Counted from the stretch's first letter, positions 1 through 10,822 are shown. The stretch is DNA of 64,000 nt from an uncultured Actinomycetes bacterium (GCA_937927625.1 CALBSD010000058.1:4385-68384), one strand, 5' to 3'. A program made the numbers and translations. Notes: generated by a model from the sequence alone, not told the origin.

Positions 1-2
1 CA

Positions 3-1634
<1,632 letters not shown>

Positions 1635-1640
1635 CTACAG

Positions 1641-2210
1641 ATGTCGTCAGAGCCGAATTCATCTCGGTTTGTTACTGCGGAGACTCAGGTCATTCACTCA
1701 TGGGCGATGTTTCGTTTGTTGCGTCGCATTGTCAACGGATCTCGAGGCGAGCACTTTGAGCGTACGTTTGTCAGTACTCCAGGTGCTGTAGCGACAGTTG
1801 CCGTTACGAATGAGGGCAACGTCGTTCTTGTCTCTCAGTACCGAGCAAGTTTTGATTCGTTTGTTCTGGAGATTCCCGCAGGAATGCGCGACATCGAGGG
1901 TGAAGATCCTGCTGTAACGGCGGTGAGAGAACTTCGTGAAGAAACAGGTTTTCACGCTAAGTCGATTGAGATGTTGGGGGAGTGTTTGTCATCTCCTGGT
2001 GTGACTGACTCCAGTGTGATTGTGTACTTAGCAACAGGATTGACAGCTGGTGAATTCCAGCCGCATGGACCTGAGGAAGAGGCAATGCAAACAATGCTTG
2101 TTCCGTTTGCTGAAGCTCTTGAGATGCTGAATGATGGCCGTCTGCAAGATGCAAAGTCCGCATATGGTCTTTTGTTGGCGGCTCGTCGTCATCCACATTT
2201 AGTGAGATAG
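1641..2210 (+). CDS. Nudix hydrolase, ADP-ribose pyrophosphatase-like
   Basis: Predicted cytoplasmic Nudix hydrolase that cleaves a nucleoside diphosphate linked to another group, most likely ADP-ribose. The Nudix box is visible around residues 80-100, with core RELREETGF preceded by an acidic turn and the usual AGMRD entry. The length of 189 residues suits the ADP-ribose pyrophosphatase subfamily. The ATG is 6 bases after pyrG, and the stop abuts the TTG start of xerD, so these genes are probably co-transcribed. Substrate is inferred from family and neighbourhood only. Confidence 0.88.
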   Translation: MSSEPNSSRFVTAETQVIHSWAMFRLLRRIVNGSRGEHFERTFVSTPGAVATVAVTNEGNVVLVSQYRASFDSFVLEIPAGMRDIEGEDPAVTAVRELREETGFHAKSIEMLGECLSSPGVTDSSVIVYLATGLTAGEFQPHGPEEEAMQTMLVPFAEALEMLNDGRLQDAKSAYGLLLAARRHPHLVR

Positions 2211-3143
2211 TTGGACGTGGCGTCGTCGGCAACTCTCTCGCGAGAAGCAGAATCATTTCTTTTGTGGATGACAGTTGAGCGAGGCCGCTCTGTGAACACC
2301 ATCTCGTCATATCGCCGCGATTTGCGAAAGTACGAAGAGTTTCTTTTACAACGGAAGAAAAATGTTCTTGAAGCGTCGGAAGACGATGTTGAATCTTTTG
2401 TCCATGCATTGCAGGCAACAGGTGAGGCTGTCGCAAGTACAGCTCGACGGTTGGCTGCTCTTCGAATGTTGCATTCGTATCTGGTCGCAGAAAACATTCG
2501 ACCTGACAATCCTGCTGCACGTGTGGAGGGGGTCAGAGTTCCGACCGGTGTTCCAAAACCGTTGTCACTGTCAGAAGTGGAATCACTGCTGTCGTCGGTG
2601 GTAGGGGAAGATTCGCTGGCGTTGCGGGATCGTGCATTGCTTGAGTTTCTCTATGCCACAGGCGCGCGAATTTCAGAGGCCTGCGATTTGAACCTGGATG
2701 ATCTTGATTTGAATGCTCGGGTTGTTCGCCTCTTTGGCAAAGGTTCAAAGGAGCGAGTTGTACCGTTCGGTCGAACTGCAGAGAGTCATCTCCGTGCATA
2801 TCTCTCTCTTGGTGGTCGGGAGATGTTGGCGCCGGAGTTTTGGGCTCGACGAGGGGATCGTGAAGCAGTTTTTCTGACGAATAAGGGGAGGCGGCTTAAT
2901 CGTCAGAAGGCATGGCATATCGTTCGAGATGCCGGTGTCTCTGCGGGGATTGCCCAGGAACTGTCGCCACACGTTCTGCGTCACTCGTGTGCCACGCACA
3001 TGCTGGAACATGGTGCTGACTTACGTATCGTGCAAGAGATGTTGGGTCATGCGACAATCTCCACGACGCAGATTTACACCAGGGTTTCTCAGGAGAGATT
3101 GTGGAGCGTGTATCGCGAAGCACATCCAAGGGCGAAGGGCTAA
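2211..3143 (+). CDS. xerD: Tyrosine recombinase XerD
   Basis: Site-specific recombinase that, with a XerC partner, resolves chromosome dimers at dif during division. The 310-residue protein has an N-terminal SAM-like DNA-binding domain (about 10-95) and a catalytic domain from about 115. All catalytic residues can be placed: R153 (ATGARISE), K177, H254 and R257 (PHVLRH), H280 (LGH) and the nucleophile Y289 (QIYTR). The TTG start directly follows the Nudix stop. The TAA stop overlaps the ATG of the next gene (TAATG). XerD rather than XerC is inferred from synteny with the pyrG/scpA region. Confidence 0.93.
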   Translation: MDVASSATLSREAESFLLWMTVERGRSVNTISSYRRDLRKYEEFLLQRKKNVLEASEDDVESFVHALQATGEAVASTARRLAALRMLHSYLVAENIRPDNPAARVEGVRVPTGVPKPLSLSEVESLLSSVVGEDSLALRDRALLEFLYATGARISEACDLNLDDLDLNARVVRLFGKGSKERVVPFGRTAESHLRAYLSLGGREMLAPEFWARRGDREAVFLTNKGRRLNRQKAWHIVRDAGVSAGIAQELSPHVLRHSCATHMLEHGADLRIVQEMLGHATISTTQIYTRVSQERLWSVYREAHPRAKG

Positions 3144-3586
3144 TGAAGAAGTTGTGGCATCTCGTGAAACGCGCAGTGACGTCGTATTCCAACGACCCTT
3201 TATCTGGCTCTGACGTGGAGCGAGTGGAACGAATTCTGATGCAGCAAGAGTTCGAGTTGTGGTGGACGATGCCCCCACGCGATCAAAGGCATTCTTTGCG
3301 GGTGCATGAACGTTTTATGAGGTTCTATCCGCCAGCAAAGCGCACAGAACAAGCAGCAGTGTTATTGCATGATGTTGGCAAGACCGTCTCAGGCCTTGGG
3401 TGGTTCTTGCGAATTGTTGCAACAGTTGTCGGTTCTCGGGGTGTCAGGTTTGCGATGTACCACGATCACGAAAATCTTGGTGTGCAGATGTTGCAGGGGA
3501 TAAGCGAACAGCGAACAATTGATCTCATCGGTGGTCAGGTTCATGACGCAGTCATGACCGCGTTGCGCGACGCAGATGAGATTTAG
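3143..3586 (+). CDS. HD-domain protein
   Basis: A 147-residue protein with an HD-type metal phosphohydrolase signature. It has an early His near the HSLRVHER segment, the core LLHDVGK and a later YHDHE, as in HD/HDIG proteins that hydrolyse phosphate mono- or diesters. The ORF can be extended upstream to 3101 inside xerD, but the ATG at 3143 overlapping the xerD stop is the likely start, suggesting translational coupling. Its stop overlaps the stop of convergent trpS by 4 bases. The substrate cannot be told from sequence. Its constant pairing with xerD would be worth testing. Confidence 0.8.
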   Translation: MKKLWHLVKRAVTSYSNDPLSGSDVERVERILMQQEFELWWTMPPRDQRHSLRVHERFMRFYPPAKRTEQAAVLLHDVGKTVSGLGWFLRIVATVVGSRGVRFAMYHDHENLGVQMLQGISEQRTIDLIGGQVHDAVMTALRDADEI

Positions 3587-4572
3587 ATGCGGGGCATCAA
3601 GCCAATAGCGCGGTGCGCGCGATCAAGTGTTTGGGCAGCAACTTCACGAGCGCGTTGGTTACCAATTTTCAGCAAACGTGCAAGTTCGCCCTTGTCGTTC
3701 ATTAGTTCGAGGTAGCGAGAGCGAATCGGATCAATGAGAGCGATAACAGCGTCTCCCGTATCTTTCTTCAGCGGGCCGTACTGGCTGTAGCTTTCGGCCA
3801 ACTGTTCAGCGGGTGTGCCCGTTGCCGCGGAAAGAATGTCGAGCAAGTTGGATACGCCGGGCTTATTTGCACGGTCATACGAAACGACGCCGTCAGAGTC
3901 CGTGACCGCGCGCTTGAACTTCTTCTCGATGACAGAGTTTTCGTCAAGCAAGTACACGATTCCGTTGTCGGTCTCCGCAGACTTTGACATCTTTGAGGTG
4001 GGGTCCTGTAGGTCCATGACGCGTGCACCGGCTTTTGGATGCACAGCTTTCGGTAGAACAAAGGTGTCACCAAATCGATGGTTGAAGCGAATTGCAATGT
4101 CTCGCGTGATCTCGATGTGTTGACGCTGGTCTTCGCCCACGGGAACTTCGTCGGCGTCATAAAGCAAAATGTCGGCTGCTTGCAGGGCGGGGTATGTGAA
4201 AAGCCCGGCTGAGATGAAGTCGCCTTCACGTTTTGCTGACTTGTCCTTGAACTGAGTCATGCGACTGAGTTCGCCGAACGAGACAGTGCACTCCATGATC
4301 CACGCAAGTTCTGTGTGCTCATGGATGTGGCTTTGGACGAACACTGTGGCGACTTCAGGGTCAAGACCGACGGCAAACAGCATGGCGGCTAATTCCACGG
4401 TGGTCTGGCCGAGAATTCCTGGCTGTTCGGTGACAGTGAGAGCGTGGAGGTCCACAATGCCGTGGAATACGTCGCCGTCGTGCTGGCCAGACACCCAGTT
4501 GACCAAAGCACCCAAATGGTTACCAAGGTGGACCGAGCCGGTGGGCTGAATGCATGAAAGGACGCGAGGCAC
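3583..4572 (-). CDS. trpS: Tryptophanyl-tRNA synthetase
   Basis: Charges tRNA-Trp with tryptophan in the cytoplasm. The 329-residue product is the normal size of a bacterial class Ic enzyme. It has the HIGH-like motif in TGSVHLGNHLGAL near the N-terminus and a perfect KMSKS loop (TSKMSKSAET) around residue 195. It lies on the minus strand between two forward blocks. Its stop overlaps that of the HD gene, and it is divergent from scpA across about 80 bases (4573-4651), which presumably carry both promoters. Confidence 0.96.
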   Translation of the reverse strand: MPRVLSCIQPTGSVHLGNHLGALVNWVSGQHDGDVFHGIVDLHALTVTEQPGILGQTTVELAAMLFAVGLDPEVATVFVQSHIHEHTELAWIMECTVSFGELSRMTQFKDKSAKREGDFISAGLFTYPALQAADILLYDADEVPVGEDQRQHIEITRDIAIRFNHRFGDTFVLPKAVHPKAGARVMDLQDPTSKMSKSAETDNGIVYLLDENSVIEKKFKRAVTDSDGVVSYDRANKPGVSNLLDILSAATGTPAEQLAESYSQYGPLKKDTGDAVIALIDPIRSRYLELMNDKGELARLLKIGNQRAREVAAQTLDRAHRAIGLMPRI

Positions 4573-4651
4573 GCTGAAACGCTACTGCCTTCGGGCATTG
4601 GGGGCAGGGTTGGTTTAAGGGTCTCAGAGGCCCGACAAGTACGATTGACCT

Positions 4652-5428
4652 GTGGCAATCGAAGTGGCAACCCCGGTCTATGAAGGCCCCTTCGACCTCC
4701 TCTTGCACCTGATTATGCGCGAGGAGGTGGACATCCACGAGATCAGCCTCTCCACCATTGTTGATGCCTATTTGGCTGAGTTGGTCAAGATGACCCAGCT
4801 CGACCTTGAGATTGCGACTGAGTTCCTTCTCATTGCTGCCACTCTCATCGAATTGAAGACTCGACGTCTGTTGCCCGGCAAGGAAACGGTTGATCTTGAT
4901 GAAGAATTGGCCCTGTGGGAAGAGCGGGATCTTCTCCTTGCGCGTCTTCTTGAAGCCAAGACATTCAAGGATGTCGCCAAAGTACTTGCTGTCTTTGTCG
5001 ATGATGCCGACCGTGTGTATGCGCGTGTCGTTGGTGTTGACGAACGTTTCGAAGATGTTGTGCCTGACTTGCTTGAAGGCATGACTATCGAGAAGTTGCA
5101 GATGGGTTTCATACGTGCCATCACGCCGCGTCCACGTGACGAAGTCAATCTTTTTCACGTGTCGCCCATTCGTTTCACTGTTGCCGAAGCAGTAGAAGAA
5201 CTGATGGATGAACTCCCTCGCATGGCACGCACTTCATTCCGCTCGCTCACGACTGGACTCGTTGAGCGTCTTGAAGTTGTCGTGCGTTTCTTGGCGTTGT
5301 TGGAGATGTACAAACAGGGCTATATCGAAATTGATCAGATTGATCGTTTCGGAGACATCGTTGTTGAGTGGACAGGTATCGGGCCAGGTGACTCTGGCCC
5401 GCTTGAGATTGATTTGTACGAGGGCTAA
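4652..5428 (+). CDS. scpA: Segregation and condensation protein A
   Basis: Kleisin subunit of the SMC-ScpAB condensin, needed for chromosome organisation and segregation. The 258-residue protein opens with the ScpA signature FEGPFDLLLHLI-type segment (YEGPFDLLLHLIMREEVDIHE) and ends with a winged-helix region that binds the SMC head. The GTG start at 4652 is the only one that preserves the N-terminal helix. It is 5 bases upstream of scpB, so the two are clearly one operon. Confidence 0.95.
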   Translation: MAIEVATPVYEGPFDLLLHLIMREEVDIHEISLSTIVDAYLAELVKMTQLDLEIATEFLLIAATLIELKTRRLLPGKETVDLDEELALWEERDLLLARLLEAKTFKDVAKVLAVFVDDADRVYARVVGVDERFEDVVPDLLEGMTIEKLQMGFIRAITPRPRDEVNLFHVSPIRFTVAEAVEELMDELPRMARTSFRSLTTGLVERLEVVVRFLALLEMYKQGYIEIDQIDRFGDIVVEWTGIGPGDSGPLEIDLYEG

Positions 5429-5433
5429 GGATT

Positions 5434-6096
5434 ATGGAAGCTGAAGTAACGACAGAGGCCGTACGTGCTGTGGAAGCGATTCTTATGGTCGCCCATGAAC
5501 CTGTACCGACAGATCTCATCGCTCAATTGGTCGAACTGCCAAGTGCGACGGTGGAAGAAGTGTGCGTCCGACTCGCAGAGTCATATGAGTCTGCAGGTCA
5601 TGGTTTTCAGGTTGCAAAGGTTGCAGGCGGCTGGCGTTTTCAGACGCACCCTGATCTTGCTCCGTACGTGGAGCGTTTTATTCTCGATGGGCAGCGCGCA
5701 CGCTTGTCTGGTGCCGCACTAGAAACACTTGCCATCATTGCTTACAAGCAGCCCATCTCGCGTTTGCAGATTGCATCTATTCGCGGCGTTGACCCAGACG
5801 CTGTGATGCGTACATTGCATGGCCGTGGTTACATCGCGCCAGTTGCTCGCGATAACGGACCTGGGCAAGCAGTGATGTGGGGAACAACTCAGTTGTTCCT
5901 TGAAAAATTAGGTCTTGCATCATTGGCTGATATGCCACCGATTGCAACGTTCGTGCCCGACGCATCTTTGGTGGAAGCGTTGGAAAAGACACTGCGGATT
6001 GAAGCAGAACCACTTGTTACGGCGGACGCCTCGGAAGAAACTGAAGCGCCATCGGAAGAGGCTGCTGAGTCTGTCGAAAGTACTGAGGCAGAGTAA
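5434..6096 (+). CDS. scpB: Segregation and condensation protein B
   Basis: Partner of ScpA in the SMC condensin complex. The 220-residue product contains two winged-helix domains typical of ScpB: VEAILMVAHEPV at the start and the conserved ALETLAIIAYKQPISR segment in the middle, followed by IRGVDPD. The last 40 residues are an acidic Glu/Ala/Ser tail, common and variable in actinobacterial ScpB. The stop is immediately followed by the GTG of rluB. Confidence 0.95.
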   Translation: MEAEVTTEAVRAVEAILMVAHEPVPTDLIAQLVELPSATVEEVCVRLAESYESAGHGFQVAKVAGGWRFQTHPDLAPYVERFILDGQRARLSGAALETLAIIAYKQPISRLQIASIRGVDPDAVMRTLHGRGYIAPVARDNGPGQAVMWGTTQLFLEKLGLASLADMPPIATFVPDASLVEALEKTLRIEAEPLVTADASEETEAPSEEAAESVESTEAE

Positions 6097-6915
6097 GTGC
6101 CGCGCAACACCTCGCCGGGAGGCGCGGTTCCAGAGCCTCCATTGTGGGAGACACTGATTCAGAACGCCAAGGATGCAGAAGCCGAAGGTGAGCGCCTGCA
6201 AAAAGTTCTCGCTCGTGTCGGTTTCGGTTCTCGTCGTATTTGTGAGGATCTCATTGCAGATCGTCGAGTGACGGTCAATGGTGAGATCGCGATTCTCGGA
6301 CGACGTGTCGATGTTTCGAAAGACGAAGTGTGTGTTGACGGCCATCCTGTGGGTGTCGTTCCGGGTCTCGTCTACTACCTGATGAATAAGCCAGAAGGTG
6401 TCGTGACAACGTCATCAGATACCCATGGTCGTCCCACGGTCTTGGAGATGGTTCCTGAAGAGCCGCGAGTGTTCTCGGTGGGTCGTCTTGATATGGAAAC
6501 CACCGGGTTGTTGATTCTGACGAACGACGGACAGTTGACTCAGCATCTCACTCACCCAAGCCGGGGCGTGGAGAAGGAATACATCGCGGAAGTGGAGTGC
6601 GGTCCCCGTGGTGTTTCCCATGGTGCGTTGCGGGAACTTCGTGAAGGTGTGGAACTTGAAGATGGATGGACGGCACCTGCGCAGGTGGGGCAACCAGAGC
6701 CTGGCGTTCTGCGCATCATTATTCACGAAGGACGTAATCGACAGGTTCGCCGCATGTGTGATGCCGTGGGCTACCCAGTGATTCGGCTTGTACGAACACG
6801 TATTGGTCCTTTGATGGACACGAGATTGGCCCCGGGCGACTGGCGTGAGCTGACACTTGATGAAGTGCGTGCGTTATCTGGGGCAGTCGAAGACATCGAC
6901 ATGGATACCATTTAG
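6097..6915 (+). CDS. rluB: 23S rRNA pseudouridine synthase, RluB family
   Basis: Pseudouridine synthase of the RsuA/RluB type, probably acting on 23S rRNA near position 2605. An N-terminal S4 RNA-binding domain (about residues 30-75, with VGFGSRR and VNG) precedes the catalytic domain, whose aspartate sits in VGRLDMETTGLL. The later motif EGRNRQVRRM is also typical. A 30-residue N-terminal extension precedes the S4 domain. The GTG start directly follows the scpB stop, and the scpA-scpB-rluB order is conserved in many actinobacteria. Confidence 0.93.
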   Translation: MPRNTSPGGAVPEPPLWETLIQNAKDAEAEGERLQKVLARVGFGSRRICEDLIADRRVTVNGEIAILGRRVDVSKDEVCVDGHPVGVVPGLVYYLMNKPEGVVTTSSDTHGRPTVLEMVPEEPRVFSVGRLDMETTGLLILTNDGQLTQHLTHPSRGVEKEYIAEVECGPRGVSHGALRELREGVELEDGWTAPAQVGQPEPGVLRIIIHEGRNRQVRRMCDAVGYPVIRLVRTRIGPLMDTRLAPGDWRELTLDEVRALSGAVEDIDMDTI

Positions 6916-6917
6916 TT

Positions 6918-7997
6918 GTGAAATCGTCTGCTTCATTCGCTGCAGGTCGAGCAAATGTGCTCGGACTTGGCTTAATCGGCGGTTCATTGGCCCTTGCGCT
7001 TCAGCGTGCTGGATACGAAGTGGGCGGACATGATGCTGATTCTGCAAAGACTGCGGTGGCGCTTGAACGTGGAATTATCAATCACGGTGAACTCTTTGAA
7101 GATGCAGAAGTCACTTTTGTTGCAACACCGGTGAACACAGTTGCAGAGCAGGTTTCTATCGCATTGCAACAAACCTCAGGCGTTGTCACCGATGTCGGAT
7201 CTGTGAAGGCACACGTTTCAACGGCGATTTCTGATCCTCGTTTTGTTGCTGGTCACCCGATGGCCGGTTCGGAGCTCGATGGGCTTGATGGTGCAGATGC
7301 CGCCATGTTCGAAGGTGCTGTGTGGGTCCTGACGCCTTCGGCATCATCGTCTGATGTTTCTTTCTCGACGCTTGCAGGTCTCATCACAAAGATCGGTGCG
7401 GAAGTTGTTGCACTTGACCCACAACATCACGACGACTTAGTTGCAATTGTGAGCCACGTTCCGCACCTGACTGCGGCAACGTTGATGCGACTCGCAGACA
7501 ATCGTTCCGAAGAGCATCTTGCGTTGTTGCGTCTCGCTGCCGGCGGTTTCCGAGATATGACGCGTATTGCTTCGGGGCGTCCTGGAATTTGGTTGGACAT
7601 TTGCGAACAGAATCGCGATGCCATCGTGCGTGGTCTTGATTCCCTTATTGGTGGTCTCTCTGAAATGCGCGACATCGTTGCTGCGGGTAATCGCGAGGCT
7701 CTCTTCGCTTCGCTTGACCAAGCACGACGTGCTCGTATGAATCTTCCCGTGGGCGCTGGCTCTGTCGAAGACCTCGTGGAAGTGCGTATTCCTATTCCGG
7801 ACCGTCCCGGTGGTGCAGCTGATGTCTTCACGTTGTCGGGAGAACTTGCGGTCAACATTTATGACTTCGAAGTTGTTCACTCCGCTGAGGGAGATCGCGG
7901 TGTCATGGTGACAGTGATTCGTGCTGAGCATGCAGACATCTTCCGTGGTGGACTTCTTGCTCGCGGATTCCGACCAGCAGTGCAACCATTGACATGA
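6918..7997 (+). CDS. tyrA: Prephenate dehydrogenase
   Basis: Oxidises prephenate to 4-hydroxyphenylpyruvate in tyrosine synthesis. The 359-residue protein starts with a Rossmann fold (GLGLIGGSLALAL). It has the dehydrogenase motifs VGSVK and GHPMAGSE, and ends in an ACT-like regulatory domain from about 275 (RIPIPDRPGGAADV), suggesting feedback control by an aromatic amino acid. The GTG start lies 2 bases after rluB and the stop overlaps aroA by 4 bases (ATGA), so the genes are coupled. Confidence 0.92.
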   Translation: MKSSASFAAGRANVLGLGLIGGSLALALQRAGYEVGGHDADSAKTAVALERGIINHGELFEDAEVTFVATPVNTVAEQVSIALQQTSGVVTDVGSVKAHVSTAISDPRFVAGHPMAGSELDGLDGADAAMFEGAVWVLTPSASSSDVSFSTLAGLITKIGAEVVALDPQHHDDLVAIVSHVPHLTAATLMRLADNRSEEHLALLRLAAGGFRDMTRIASGRPGIWLDICEQNRDAIVRGLDSLIGGLSEMRDIVAAGNREALFASLDQARRARMNLPVGAGSVEDLVEVRIPIPDRPGGAADVFTLSGELAVNIYDFEVVHSAEGDRGVMVTVIRAEHADIFRGGLLARGFRPAVQPLT

Positions 7998-9274
7998 GCA
8001 CTGTCACGTTCTCGGCCCCGCAAGGGAAATTGAATGCAACGGTTCGTGTCCCGGGTTCAAAAAGTGTCGCTAATCGGGCGTTGGTATGTGCTCTGTTAGC
8101 TGAAGGTGAGTCGCGCATCTCTGGTCTCCCAGACGGCGATGACACGGCAGTCATTCTTGATGTGCTCAATCAGATGAAGCGAATGCGACAAGACGAAAAT
8201 GCCATTGTGGTGTCCGGATCTCGTGAAGTGAAATTGCTAGGGATCATTGACGCACAATTGGCTGGCACGTCGTCTCGATTTTTAACAGCTGTTGCAGCAC
8301 TGGGCGATGCGACGTGCATTGTTGATGGCGGTGAACCACTTCGCGGTCGTCCCATGACAGATCTACATGATGCACTTTCTTCGCTTGGTGCTGAACTGAC
8401 TCCTCTTGGCCAGGCTGGACATCTACCTATTTCGGTGAGTCGAGGTTCAATTCACGGAGGGCACATCTCCATTCGTGGCGATGTTTCCAGTCAATTCATC
8501 TCAGCGCTGATGTTGATTGGACCAATGCTTGATGACGGACTGGTCGTTGACGTGGTTAGTGAACTTGTTTCTCGTTCGTATGTGGAGATGACGGCACAAG
8601 TGATGTCTTCGTTCGGAGCGGAGGCGCAGATTTCTGATGCACAGATCTCGATTGCGCCTGGCGGATACAAGGCGACGGACTATGTGGTTGAGCCTGACTT
8701 CTCTTCGGCCGCATTTCCGCTTGTTGCTGTTGCATTGCGAGAAGGCACCGTGAGCGTGCCGTCGCTGGCATTGGCGGAGATGCAGGGCGATGCTGAAATT
8801 CTGGAAATCTTGAAGAAGATGGGATGTGCCGTCTCGAAGAAGAATTCAGACATAGAGGTGTCTCGTTCCGATCAGCGCTTGCATGGAATTGAAATTGACA
8901 TGTCTGACTGTTCGGATCTAGTTCCTGCCGTCGCTGTGGGGATGCTGTTTGCTGATTCGGATAGCCGAATCACTGGAGTGGGGTTTATTCGTCGCAAAGA
9001 AAGCGACCGCTTGGGCGACCTTGCATCTGAACTTCAGAAGATTGGCGCAGAGATCGAAGTGGAAGAAGACGGACTCGTTATTCATCCATTACGAGACATG
9101 CGTCCTGCCTCGTTAAGCACTCATCATGACCATCGTCTGGCCATGGCATTTTCATTGCTGGCACTTTCCATTGAAGGTGTGGAAATCGAGGACCCAGCTG
9201 TCGTCTCGAAGAGTTGGCCCGGTTTCTTTGCCGATATGGGTGCAATCCTCGGTGCCTCTGGCAGCCAGCACTAG
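7994..9274 (+). CDS. aroA: 3-phosphoshikimate 1-carboxyvinyltransferase (EPSP synthase)
   Basis: Transfers the enolpyruvyl group of PEP to shikimate 3-phosphate in the shikimate pathway. The 426-residue sequence has the family landmarks: GSKSVANRAL near the N-terminus, the LAGTSSRFLTA loop near 95, and RKESDRL in the C-terminal half. Translational coupling to tyrA groups two aromatic amino acid genes. In many actinobacteria cmk follows here. In this window a HAD phosphatase gene follows instead, 9 bases downstream. Confidence 0.95.
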   Translation: MSTVTFSAPQGKLNATVRVPGSKSVANRALVCALLAEGESRISGLPDGDDTAVILDVLNQMKRMRQDENAIVVSGSREVKLLGIIDAQLAGTSSRFLTAVAALGDATCIVDGGEPLRGRPMTDLHDALSSLGAELTPLGQAGHLPISVSRGSIHGGHISIRGDVSSQFISALMLIGPMLDDGLVVDVVSELVSRSYVEMTAQVMSSFGAEAQISDAQISIAPGGYKATDYVVEPDFSSAAFPLVAVALREGTVSVPSLALAEMQGDAEILEILKKMGCAVSKKNSDIEVSRSDQRLHGIEIDMSDCSDLVPAVAVGMLFADSDSRITGVGFIRRKESDRLGDLASELQKIGAEIEVEEDGLVIHPLRDMRPASLSTHHDHRLAMAFSLLALSIEGVEIEDPAVVSKSWPGFFADMGAILGASGSQH

Positions 9275-9283
9275 CCTCGCGAT

Positions 9284-9907
9284 ATGGAAGTTTCTGTCGT
9301 CGCCTTTGATGTGGACAACACGTTGACAGTGCGTGACTGTGTCGTTCCGTTTATGCGTCGCGTTGCTGGTACGTCAACTCTTGTTTTTGCCATGGTGCGA
9401 CGACCGCTTGACGTTCTGCGCATGATTGCGGCAAAGGACCGAGATGCCCTGAAAGCTTTCTTTGTTTCGGCTGCATTTGCAGGAAAATCTGTTGATGAGG
9501 TGAATGAGATAGCTGTGGCGTTCGCTGAAGTGGTCGCTGAGAAGTGGATGCGGCCCGATGTTGCCCAACGCTTGCGTTGGCATCAAGAACAAGGTCATGT
9601 CGTTGTTTTGGTTTCGGCCTCGTTGCAGCCATATCTCGATGTACTGGGCGACTTGTTGGAGGTCGATGCAGTGCTGTGCACGGGCCTTCAGGAAACTGAT
9701 GGCGTGTACTCCGGAGAAATCGTGGGCGCAAATTGTCGTGGTGCAGAGAAAGTTGAGCGTCTGCATTCGTGGTGTAGTTCCGCCGGTATACCAGTGTCGG
9801 CTGTGAAGTATGCATACGGTGATTCTTCAGGAGATCACCAGCTGCTCCTATCGGTAGAGAATGGTGTGCTTGTGAAGTCGATTGAGTTGACGCGAGTTCC
9901 CGCATGA
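9284..9907 (+). CDS. HAD-family phosphatase (SerB/IB type), coupled to ubiA
   Basis: A 207-residue HAD-superfamily phosphatase. Motif I is FDVDNTLTVRD (DxD nucleophile), motif II is the LVSAS serine segment, and motif III/IV is a Lys followed by AYGDSSGD. This is the HAD-IB subclass that includes phosphoserine phosphatase. The stop overlaps the ubiA start by 4 bases, and dprE1-dprE2 follow. The likely job is therefore dephosphorylation of decaprenyl-phosphoryl-5-phosphoribose, the step between UbiA and DprE1. That role is inference from context; phosphoserine phosphatase is the alternative. Confidence 0.8.
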   Translation: MEVSVVAFDVDNTLTVRDCVVPFMRRVAGTSTLVFAMVRRPLDVLRMIAAKDRDALKAFFVSAAFAGKSVDEVNEIAVAFAEVVAEKWMRPDVAQRLRWHQEQGHVVVLVSASLQPYLDVLGDLLEVDAVLCTGLQETDGVYSGEIVGANCRGAEKVERLHSWCSSAGIPVSAVKYAYGDSSGDHQLLLSVENGVLVKSIELTRVPA

Positions 9908-10773
9908 TGAAGGCAATTCTGAAAGAGGCTCGTCCGAACCAATGGACGAAGAATGTTCTCGTATTCGCTGCCCCTGGCGCTCTTGGAGTGTTGAATCAGT
10001 GGCAACCACTGTGGAAGACATTGGTGATGTTTGTGGCGTTCTGTCTTGTTGCGAGCGGAACGTATTACTGGAACGACATCAAGGATGTTGAGCAAGACAG
10101 GTTGCATCCAAAGAAGAAGTTCCGCCCTATTGCCAGCGGGGCTATTCCATTGCCTGTCGCTCGTGTGGTGGGTACAGCATTGCTGCTGGGTGGCCCAGCA
10201 TTGGCCGCGTCTATTCGCGTGCAAGCTGGTGGGGTTGTTGCTCTGTATGCAGTCTTGACGATTGCATACAGCACGCGTCTAAAGCATGTTCCATTGCTTG
10301 ATCTTGCGATTGTTGCAAGTGGATTTGTTCTGAGGGCAATGGCGGGTGCAGCGGGTACTCAAACCCCGATGTCGAATTGGTTTGTTCTCTGCACTACTTT
10401 CGGATCTTTCTTTATCGTGACGGGGAAGCGCTTCGCAGAGCTTGCAGAGATGGGGGAGAATGCCGCCAGTACGCGTGCATCGCTGAAGGCCTACACCATT
10501 CCGTATCTGCGTCAAGTTCTCGTTGTGTCCTGCACTGCAACAGTTGTTACCTACTGCATGTGGGCCTTTGAGAATTCATCGAATTCGGGCGAGTCGTTCC
10601 CACTGCACAGCCTCTCAATCATTCCGATGGTGTTGGCTCTGCTTCGCTATCTCATGGTTCTCGAAAATGGTGGCGGCGGCGCACCTGAAGAAGTATTTAT
10701 GAGCGATCGTGCGCTGCAGTTTTATGGTCTCGTTTGGGTGCTTGTGTATGGCTGCGCCGTTTACAGTGCGTAA
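9904..10773 (+). CDS. ubiA: UbiA-family prenyltransferase, probable decaprenyl-phosphate phosphoribosyltransferase
   Basis: A polytopic membrane protein of 289 residues with the UbiA-family aspartate-rich motif NDIKDVEQD around residue 57, followed by the conserved KKFRPIASG. It matches the mycobacterial Rv3806c type, which transfers phosphoribose from PRPP to decaprenyl phosphate and so starts decaprenyl-phospho-arabinose synthesis. Several hydrophobic segments span the sequence. Coupling to a HAD phosphatase and adjacency to dprE1/dprE2 support this reading over a quinone-pathway role. Confidence 0.85.
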   Translation: MMKAILKEARPNQWTKNVLVFAAPGALGVLNQWQPLWKTLVMFVAFCLVASGTYYWNDIKDVEQDRLHPKKKFRPIASGAIPLPVARVVGTALLLGGPALAASIRVQAGGVVALYAVLTIAYSTRLKHVPLLDLAIVASGFVLRAMAGAAGTQTPMSNWFVLCTTFGSFFIVTGKRFAELAEMGENAASTRASLKAYTIPYLRQVLVVSCTATVVTYCMWAFENSSNSGESFPLHSLSIIPMVLALLRYLMVLENGGGGAPEEVFMSDRALQFYGLVWVLVYGCAVYSA

Positions 10774-10822
10774 GCATCAGATTCGACCTTTTTCGTCAGT
10801 TTCCAGCGTCTAGAATCATTCA

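Noticed and set aside
1957..2520. Antisense open frame of 187 codons across Nudix/xerD
   Set aside because: Covers two well-supported genes in the opposite direction and has no recognisable motif.
7427..7858. Ser/Arg-rich open frame opposite tyrA
   Set aside because: Shadow of the tyrA coding strand with typical low-complexity composition; no start context or similarity.
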